From Epiperipatus broadwayi (Eukaryota; Onychophora; Udeonychophora; Euonychophora; Peripatidae), in assembly GCA_028023455.1 (NCBI GenBank), contig JAQFVV010012496.1, positions 2,358,001 to 2,422,000 on the forward strand: a DNA stretch of 64,000 nt. The letters run 5' to 3'. A program made the position numbers and the translations under genes. Positions within the stretch are counted from its first letter, which is position 1. Every line of letters starts with the position of its first letter. The notes below the pieces were generated by a model. That model searched no databases and was not told the origin of the DNA. It was given only the letters and a program-made list of their open reading frames with translations. Shown here piece after piece: positions 56,645-64,000 of the stretch.

Positions 56645-58075
56645 GCAGCACTAGTAAAATAAATAATTTGATACATAAATAGTAAAAGAACTCTAAAATT
56701 GATTTATAATGATTCTACAATTCAAATCTAAAATTAGTAAATGGTAGTATAGCGGGGAAATTTTCCACAATTAAAATAAAATAACAATGTTAAAATTTTA
56801 TTCTGCTTTCGTAGATACTTAAATTAGTATTGGATGTTAGAGCAACCAGTTTGCTATCAATTATGGCTTATGTTTTTGCTTTTTTTAATTTTTGCTTATT
56901 ACCTTAGTTTTTTTTTTTTTTTTCTGGATAAGTTATAATTAGTGTGATATTTTTTGAATAATGGGCTCATAGTGCAGCCTACCAACGATCAGATTCGAAT
57001 ACCGTCCAGATAAAAAAAATTTTAAGGTTCCAATAATGCTAACCCAAAGCTGACCCAACTAATCCTCCCAATATTGGTCCATTAATGGGTACACTGTTCT
57101 TAACTAAAGGATAAATTTTAAAAGATGGATTACTGCTCAAAGCCAAACCATCTGCAATTGGTGGTAAGCCTGGGGATCACAACTTCTCATCCACTGGCCT
57201 TCAGTTAGATGTTTCGGGATTGGTCTTTACCCGGCAGTGAATTATTTAATGACTGTTTTGTCTTTTACCAATTAAGTTCTTACATATAGAAGAAAGATGC
57301 AACCAAAAAAATATTTTAACAGTATTATCAAAAATAAATATTTAAAATTTGATCTTTGTCTGTTCGTGTCATCTGTTTTGTAAATACATTGGTATCTGTA
57401 GATGTCTTCGACCATCATAAATAATTATTTTGGTTTACTGTAAAGAGATCATAACATTTAGGATATCACTTTAAAATTGAGATGCTAACAGAAATCATAT
57501 TGAATATTTTCAAACAGTGTCAGACTATCACTAATGATCGAAAGTGATCACATGTTCCTAGTATTTTATTAGCTTATATTCCAACTACTGTTAGCAGAGA
57601 TCTTAGTATAAAACATAAATTCATGTTATTGTAATATTTAACCATATCCAAACAAATTGCTTTGAGATCTAGAAAATCTTCAAGAATAAGAGCATGCATT
57701 ACAAGTCCTTCACGTTTGATTTTTATGATTGTCTTAATCAAATAACGGATGCTAAATTTAAAGTTATTTTTTATTTCCTTCTTAGAGCTATTTTTAATGA
57801 TTTTGTAATCCACTGTAGTTTTAATTATTCCACCAACCATGTCTGCTCATTGAATTTCTTTATTAAGTAAGGAAAATAGCGTGACTCAGTATATATGAGC
57901 TTAGAAACGAATGAAAGGAAGGACTTACTGAGACAATTGTCTTCAATAATGAACACCCTTTTCAAAAAAATAATGTAAAATTTTCATTTCTAACCTGAAA
58001 TATGCAGTGATCTAATAATGTATATTTACATGATAAATTTTTATTAGTCATTCATTAGACTAGAGATTCACCATT
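56645..58075. other. Non-genic stretch; one B-box-like site
   Basis: On the minus strand GGTATTCGAATCTGATC at about 56988-57004 is a good B-box match. It is preceded (56.99-57.2 kb on plus) by moderately GC-balanced DNA that may be a SINE, but no A box was identified. The minus open frame 57574-57840 (88 codons) has ordinary composition and no recognised domain. Confidence 0.35.
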
Positions 58076-58080
58076 TAATG

Positions 58081-58670
58081 AATAATATTTCTGTAGTGTA
58101 ATTTTCACTACACCCCTTTCACGCAAGAGAGGGGCTGATTTTCATCCACTTTTAGCATCTAGTGGATGGGGGTAATCGTTAAACACATCATCAAAGATAT
58201 GGTCATATATTTATGATTACACACCTCCACAAGGTATTAATACATCTTTTTCGCACGTCTTTGGCCATATGTTTATGATTACACCCTTCTACAATCTGTT
58301 AAAAGTTGGAGATCATAATTTTTTCCGCACATCTTTGGCCATATGTTTATGATTATACTCCTCCACAATGTGTTAAAAGTTGGGGATCATACATTTTTTT
58401 CTCATGTCTTTGGTCATATGTTTATGATTACACCCTTCCAAAAGATGTTAAAAATTGAGATCTTGCATCTTTTCCACCCATCTTTGGCCACATGTTTATG
58501 ATTGCACCCCTCCACAAGGTGTTAAAAGTTGGGGACCATACATCTTTTCCACATGTCTTTGGTATTATGTTCTTGATTACATCCCTTCACAATGTGTTAA
58601 AACTGCATAGAAACCAATCCCTACCTTGCGTGAGAGTCGTGCAGTGAAAATTATACTACAAAAATATTAT
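58081..58670. mobile_element. T75: TIR element carrying a 75-bp tandem array
   Basis: Terminal inverted repeats of about 50 bp: AATAATATTTCTGTAGTGTA then ATTTTCACT at the left, and AGTGAAAATTATACTACAAA then AATATTATT at the right. CTCTTGCGTGA-like blocks also mirror each other. Between them (about 58185-58610) are about 5-6 tandem units of ~75 bp, each with CTTTGGCCATATGTTTATGA, TTACACCC, CCACAAGGTGTTAAAAG and TTGGGGATCAT. No ORF is present. Related ends occur at 7.5 and 21.15 kb. The class of transposase used is unknown. Confidence 0.85.
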
Positions 58671-58679
58671 TTGTTAAAG

Positions 58680-59440
58680 ACTTATAGATATTTGGTGAAG
58701 CTTTTGCCTAATTATAAAAACAATAGGCTAAAATGTTATTTCTGCTTCCTTCTATTCTCTCTTACCACCCCTTGCACATATATTTATTTTATTGTCAGTA
58801 ACTAACTAGTAAATCCTTAAAACGGAAATTAATCACTTTTATTTGTGAAATGAAATATACAGAGCTTTTTTTAATTTTAAATTCTCATAGAAATAATATT
58901 AATAAAAATTAGGGATTAGCCAATTTAATTGGAACATAAAGTTAAATTGTGGCTCAGGATCTATAGGTGTACAATATCGTCCCCAATGGAATTATGGCAG
59001 CAATATAGTTTGTTTTAATCAGTGCATCAAAACTCATATTGGAATCTTTGACTTCTTATTATTTATTTTCTGACTATAAGTGGATTGTTATCTGATTTGT
59101 CATAGGTTGACTATCACAAAATAAAATAGAAAACGAAGTCTGCTTGTGATTTAAAAGTATTTCCAAGGTTACCCAGCCATATCTTGAACTCAAAATAATG
59201 GGCATTTTAGCTGAATATGCCCTAGCAATTGCATATTTTTTTTTATACTGACATGCATTCAATTTTACATTATAAGGTTTTACTTTACTCTTTTTGTTTA
59301 AAAGCATAATCTTTTATCAATGTTTTTTTCAACAAGTTTCAAAGTCATTTTTATTTAATCGAAATGTTTGAACTATGTTGGATAGTCACCAATTTGCAGT
59401 AAAAGGTACAATCATACGTATAAATCTAATCTCAATTTTA
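58680..59440. other. AT-rich stretch, nothing recognised
   Basis: The minus open frame 59074-59307 has no recognised domain. Confidence 0.4.
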
Positions 59441-59449
59441 CTTATGTTT

Positions 59450-59835
59450 TAGTCATAAGGGAATCACCCTGACATGTGCACTGTCAGAATTTATAAAGCT
59501 GAGGAATAATTTCACTTATGAACACAAGCTTTGAAAAGAAAAAAATGAATCCTCTTTATCTTTTTTACCTAAATCCCCTTTATCTTTTTTACCTAAATTT
59601 ATATTTATAGGCCAATCTGAAGCATTTAGAATTGAGAGCGTAATTGAGTTAGACCTTCACGCTATCAATTCTAAATACTCCAAATTGACTTTTATATATA
59701 AATTTAGGTAAAAAAGGGATGGTAGAATCATTCTTATTTTTTTCAAAGACTATCTTGTCTTTAAACATTGAAGGTACTCCTCCGTTTTATAAATTCTTAC
59801 AGTGCATGAGTCGGGAATAATTCCATTATGATTAC
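59450..59835. repeat. FB4 foldback element
   Basis: Palindrome of about 385 bp. Left arm GGGAATCACCCTGACATGTG, CACTGTCAGAATTTATAAA, TTTTTTACCTAAATTTATAT, GAAGCATTTAGAATTGAGAG. Right arm has the complements in reverse order: ATCAATTCTAAATACTCC, ATATATAAATTTAGGTAAAA, TTTATAAATTCTTACAGTGC, ATGAGTCGGGAATAATTCC. The left arm has a small internal duplication of CTTTATCTTTTTTACCTAAA. Confidence 0.85.
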
Positions 59836-59839
59836 TACA

Positions 59840-60415
59840 AATAAAAACGGGGTGCTAGATATAAATAATTAGTTCTACATAGTTTCCCTCTGCATATTTA
59901 TGTATTAATTCCAATACATGACTTTCTAAAGTATGGAATTCATTTTTGATTACAAATCCTACACAGATCTTTAGATTATTTAAATTCTACTTCAGTACAT
60001 TCTTGTTAATTTATTTACTCTCTATCTGTATTTATATACAGAAGATGTTCTATAGTAATTTGAAGACATGGAAACAGAACAAAAATTAAAAATAATGCCA
60101 TAAGATGAATTTTTATCTGTTTTATCATTTCTTAAAATGAAATCTATATATTATAGATTATTCAGAAAATCATTATTTAAATCGTAATAAACTTTTGTTT
60201 TAATATTCATAGGTTTTTTTTATATTAATTTCATGTTCTCTCTGTTATATGGGTTATTTTTAAGACAAGATTATTTTGTCATATTAAGATGTCATTATTA
60301 TGTAATATATTTTTATAAATTGCTATATGTAGAAAAGCATTTTTGCTATACACGTCTGATAACTTAAATACTTTAGATTTACATACAGGTTTGTGAAATA
60401 TTTTATACTTCTATT
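59840..60415. other. AT-rich stretch, nothing recognised
   Basis: No supported feature. Confidence 0.4.
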
Positions 60416-60417
60416 GT

Positions 60418-60878
60418 TACTTTAGGAATAGTGCTGCTGCGATCTAATTGTTCGGCCATAATTATTCTAAAACTTTACATTTGTTATTTTTTAAAAGATT
60501 AACAAATTTTGTATTTAAATTAATTTTTGAATTCAACCTAATTTTTTAAAAAATTACTATTAATCCGAACTTTATATTTAAAAATAAATTTTTGGATTCA
60601 AGTTAATTTTAAAAAATTATTATGAATATAAATAAAAGATATTTTGGATAAAAAAAATTAGGAAACAATTTTTAACATTCAGTTTATTTAATTCAAATCT
60701 TTTATTTATATCATATTTATAATATGTTTTTAAACTTAACTTGAATTCAAAAATGCATTTTTTATATATAAAGTTTGCTAATCTTAAACTGATACCATCA
60801 AATATATTCGAGCGTTAGAATAATTATGGCCAAATGATTACTTCACAGCAGTAGCGCTAATCTCAAAGTGCCCCAATC
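60418..60878. mobile_element. MITE-like element with ~50-bp TIRs
   Basis: The left terminus ACTTTAGGAATAGTGCTGCT then GCGATC and GGCCATAATTATTCTAA (about 60420-60473) is mirrored at the right (TTAGAATAATTATGGCC, CAGCAGTAGCGCTAATCTCA, AAGT; about 60813-60876). The inside is AT-rich and itself partly self-complementary (TTTTTGAATTCAA and TTGAATTCAAAAA). No ORF. Target duplications are not clear. Confidence 0.8.
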
Positions 60879-60884
60879 TTTAAA

Positions 60885-62610
60885 AAAAAAAACTAATAAA
60901 CATTTCAAAATTTCCATTTTTCAAATTCACCAGTAAGGGAGATTACGATAATATTTTGCTATATCATATTTCATCTCTTAAATAGAATAAATAAAATTTT
61001 TGCTTCTAATAATTTTTCATAATACATTTTTTTGAAATTTTGATTTACATTTTTATAATTTCCTGGAATATACCAAAAAATTTATAATTGATTCATTTTG
61101 ATTGAAGATGCTATCAATGAATTTAAAAAAGAATTCACTGTAGCAGAAACAAAGAAAGATTTAACACATTTTACCATATTATAAGAAACAATTATTAATG
61201 TAATGTTATTAAACAAATCTAGATACACAAAACAAAAGTAAATTATCATTTTTGACTATTTAATTAAGGGGAAAAAATTACAATTATAGCATTAATGAAA
61301 ACATCCATGCTATCAATAGAAAAGATACTTGCTGTGAGATCTCTAAGAAATGGGCTTTGTAACACTGGCTTATTTGAATATCTTTGCATATATTTTATTA
61401 TACATTTTTTTATGATGGCATGGATCCTCAAAAACGTTAAGTCTGTCGATATTAATATTTAATGTAATCTTTTCCACTAAAACTTACTTATAAATGTGTT
61501 TTGTTTACATAATATTCAGAAATAAAACTATATTAATTATAGCATTATTATTAAGCAATAAAGAAATCTGTAATTGTGCAGAAGGAAATTAGCATTCGAT
61601 CATGTACTGTTTTTCTGGGTTTTTTTTTACTGATGGGTGAGTGTACCGAGATTTATAACAGTTACGAAAACAAGAAAACAGCGGATGATCAGAGAGAGGT
61701 TAATTTTCTTCCGCACAAATATAGCATTATGTATAATTCTATCAAAGGAAATTTTAACAGAGCAAAAAAAAAATATTTTTATAGCTTCAGAAATATTTGC
61801 ATGTAACAAAGAAGGATTTTCAAAATTTTTATAGCATAGAATTCAAATTATTCATTTTATATTATATTACTATCATTTTAGACTTTATATTAAACATTTT
61901 AAAATCTAAATTCAAATTAAATAAGTTCAACTTTATTTGCTAACGTATCCTGAGTATTTTATCTATTTTTATCTGTTATAAATATTAACTATCTATTTGT
62001 ATTAATATTATTATTATAATTGATAAATCTGTTTCAATTTCTGTATTCTTATTTGTTTTTATCTATTTTTATGCCATTTTTTTTATCATAATTTAAAATA
62101 TTAAAAAAATTGATAAACTTAAAATATTTATTTTCTCAATTTTGTTTGTAAATTAAACTTTTAAAGTTTTTTAAACTGTCTCTGTGGCTCTCCCATATTC
62201 TATTGAAGATATAATGCTTTTTTTCTTCTTGATAATTTTGTTTGTTTTTTTTTAAAGATAGAAACACATTAAATTTATAAGCACGCACACACATAATTTA
62301 GTGAACATATTTGAAAATGGTACTTACGTATTAAACCTGCTATGAAATGTCACATAGTATTAGTCTGGAAATAACTTTTTTAAACTTGTGCTCTTATAAT
62401 ATAAACTCTGCGTGGGATCTTCAGACAAGCTTAATCCATCAATTTCGACAAATGATAAGTAACTTTACTTAGTATGTACCTATAAACTTTATTTAATGAA
62501 GATAAACAAACATGTATTTATGTTTTGAAGCAAATTGAGTTATTTACAAAAATTAGAACTAACCTTATTTTGTATAAAATGGCTATCTATAACTTATTGG
62601 AAATAAATGA
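60885..62610. other. AT-rich stretch, nothing recognised
   Basis: A plus-strand open frame at 61576-61806 starts with a hydrophobic stretch but only from a GTG codon and no ATG supports it. It overlaps minus frames of similar length. No other feature is supported. Confidence 0.4.
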
Positions 62611-62615
62611 ACACG

Positions 62616-63822
62616 TACACCTGGGTCTCGTTTTACGCGATAGATAGGTTCCTCAGAAAACACGCGCAAATGAAATCGCAAAAATAGACGTAACTTACAT
62701 TGAAAAAGGGGGGATGCGGTCTGTGATTTTTCAAAATTCACGTAAAAGCAAAGCACCAATGTAAAATTACTTTAAAATTCACGCAAAAAAAAAAATAAGG
62801 AAATAAAATATGACTAATAAAAAATTTCAAATTTGAAAAAAAAATGATACAAGACAAACTTTTTTTAACTATAATATTTAATTTTATTCAAAATAATATA
62901 TTTTTATGCATAATTTACAGTACAGTAATTTACATTTTTTAATACATGTTTTAATTATTATCGCTATTTGCCCAAAAACACGTTCATTTGCAAATTAGTA
63001 AAAAATCAGATTCTCATGTGATGTGATATGATGTATTTGGCTTCTCCTTAAACAAAGTCAAGAATATCTCAGCAATTATTCTCACAAGAGGAAACACAAC
63101 TAGCGCCAAGTTCACTCTCATGTTGTGTTAATGGTTTTCTGTTGACGACGACAATGATTTTATTAATTGTTTATGAACTTAGACTTATGATATTACAAAG
63201 ACATTTATTCACCACTGCTGGGAAATTTAATTAAAACTAACAACTAAAAATTAAATTCTTATTTTTGTCTTTAATTTTCAATTCCGTTTAAAAATCAAAT
63301 TTCATTTTACATCACATTAATTTCAAGTTGCCTGTAAGTAGTTTTTAAATTGTTAATTACAATTAAAATGTCAGATTGTAATTTTTAATTGTGCCCACTG
63401 CTATTACTGACCTTTTAAAAATAAACTTGTGGACACTAAATGATTAATAATTGATTACGTTCTTTTTTAAAAAGCAAAAACAGAATGTGATTTAAAATGC
63501 AAAATTAACACGCACAATGTTTGAACAAATTTACATTATAATCTTGTAAAATTTAATGTGTGTATACATAAAATGTGGAAATCATGATTTTAATTTCATT
63601 ATTGCATAAAATCTTACTATTATAAAGCACTGAAAATATTGAAATTACTAAGATGAAAGTAGAATTCCAATAATGTGAGATTACTTTCAATATAATGTAA
63701 GTGTGCGAAATTTATTATTTAAAGTAATAGCGCATTATCGGAGGTCGACTTCCGGTGAAATACCAATCGCGTAACTTTAAAATCGTGTTCAATAAGTCCG
63801 CGTAAAAAGAGGCCCAGGTGTA
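62616..63822. mobile_element. TA-flanked non-autonomous DNA transposon, copy B
   Basis: Second copy of the element at 32673-33724, in the same orientation, about 1.2 kb, again bounded by TA (62616-62617, 63821-63822) with CACCTGGGTCTCGTTTTA termini. It shares long blocks with copy A (GAAAAAGGGGGGATGCGG, AACTAGCGCCAA, TTGTGGACACTAAAT, GTAATAGCGCATTATC). Differences: a ~105-bp segment at about 63000-63095 and another near 63520-63570 are present only here, while the ~40-bp left arm of the terminal palindrome in copy A is missing here. Two copies 30 kb apart establish both boundaries. Confidence 0.93.
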
Positions 63823-64000
63823 TTTAGATTTTTTTGTGAGAAATGATGTCGTAACAGCTAAACTTTTAGCAATATCCATTTATTCCCATATAAAAGAAAA
63901 ACAAAAGATTGTTTCTTACGATCAGGGTGAACTGAAGTTTTTATGTCCTGCAAAATATAAACGAAAGTGTAGCTATGATTTACACAAAAATGTTCATATT
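63823..64000. other. AT-rich window end
   Basis: Nothing recognised. Confidence 0.4.

Noticed and set aside
61576-61806. Plus-strand frame with a signal-peptide-like start and a GTGAGT site near 61637
   Set aside because: No ATG, the hydrophobic stretch comes from a T run, and minus-strand frames of equal length overlap it.

Overview
This 64 kb window looks like intergenic or intronic DNA of an invertebrate animal nuclear genome. It is very AT-rich, with long A/T runs, poly-G slips and microsatellites. No intact protein-coding gene, rRNA or functional tRNA could be supported. Almost every coding stretch I can recognise is a decayed transposable-element gene. The mixture (mariner, Penelope-like, two LINE lineages, tRNA-derived SINEs, many foldback elements) fits an arthropod (possibly a chelicerate) or another invertebrate, but the sequence alone does not fix the taxon.

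Layout. 0-1.7 kb: perfect 62-bp duplication, mariner transposase remnant (minus), an exon-like open segment. 3.5-4.5 kb: large palindrome, first member of the most abundant family here (called FB1). 5.4-7.2 kb: LINE 3' fragment, hAT-like end, palindrome with a tRNA-like core (FB2). 7.4-13.3 kb: more FB1 copies, a 32-bp satellite (9.0-9.6 kb), and two exon-like segments in matching phase at 11.4 and 13.4 kb. 14.2-16.5 kb: ruined LINE with endonuclease and reverse-transcriptase traces. 16.5-16.8 kb: three copies of a hammerhead-like hairpin motif. 17.3 kb: FB1 half copy. 21-25.6 kb: 174-bp duplication and tRNA-derived units. 26.4-27.7 kb: compound FB1. 28.5-30.5 kb: LINE ORF2 pseudogene with zinc knuckle (minus), then another LINE tail (plus). 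32.7-33.7 and 62.6-63.8 kb: two copies of one TA-flanked, ~1.1 kb non-autonomous transposon. 35.2 kb: short perfect hairpin element. 35.5-36.7 and 40.4-42.2 kb: relatively GC-rich unclassified blocks. 37.6-38.5 kb: Penelope-like pseudogene with RT YVDD and GIY-YIG domain. 39.0-39.8 kb: FB3 palindrome. 43.2 kb: second mariner remnant. 44.5-44.8 kb: palindrome with the hammerhead-like motif on both arms. 46.2-46.9 kb: second zinc-knuckle LINE fragment. 47.3-48.3 kb: FB1. 52.9-54.8 kb: FB2 and FB3. 53.8-56.0 kb: three tRNA-derived SINEs, one with clear target-site duplications. 56-61 kb: further foldback elements, one carrying an internal 75-bp tandem array.

Nothing here works as a gene network. 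The organising theme is repeated amplification of non-autonomous elements that form long inverted repeats, apparently alongside LINE and Penelope machinery that has since decayed. The best second-look items are the hammerhead-like motif shared by at least seven sites, the FB1 family, the TIR element carrying a minisatellite, and the possible host exons at 11.4/13.4 kb.
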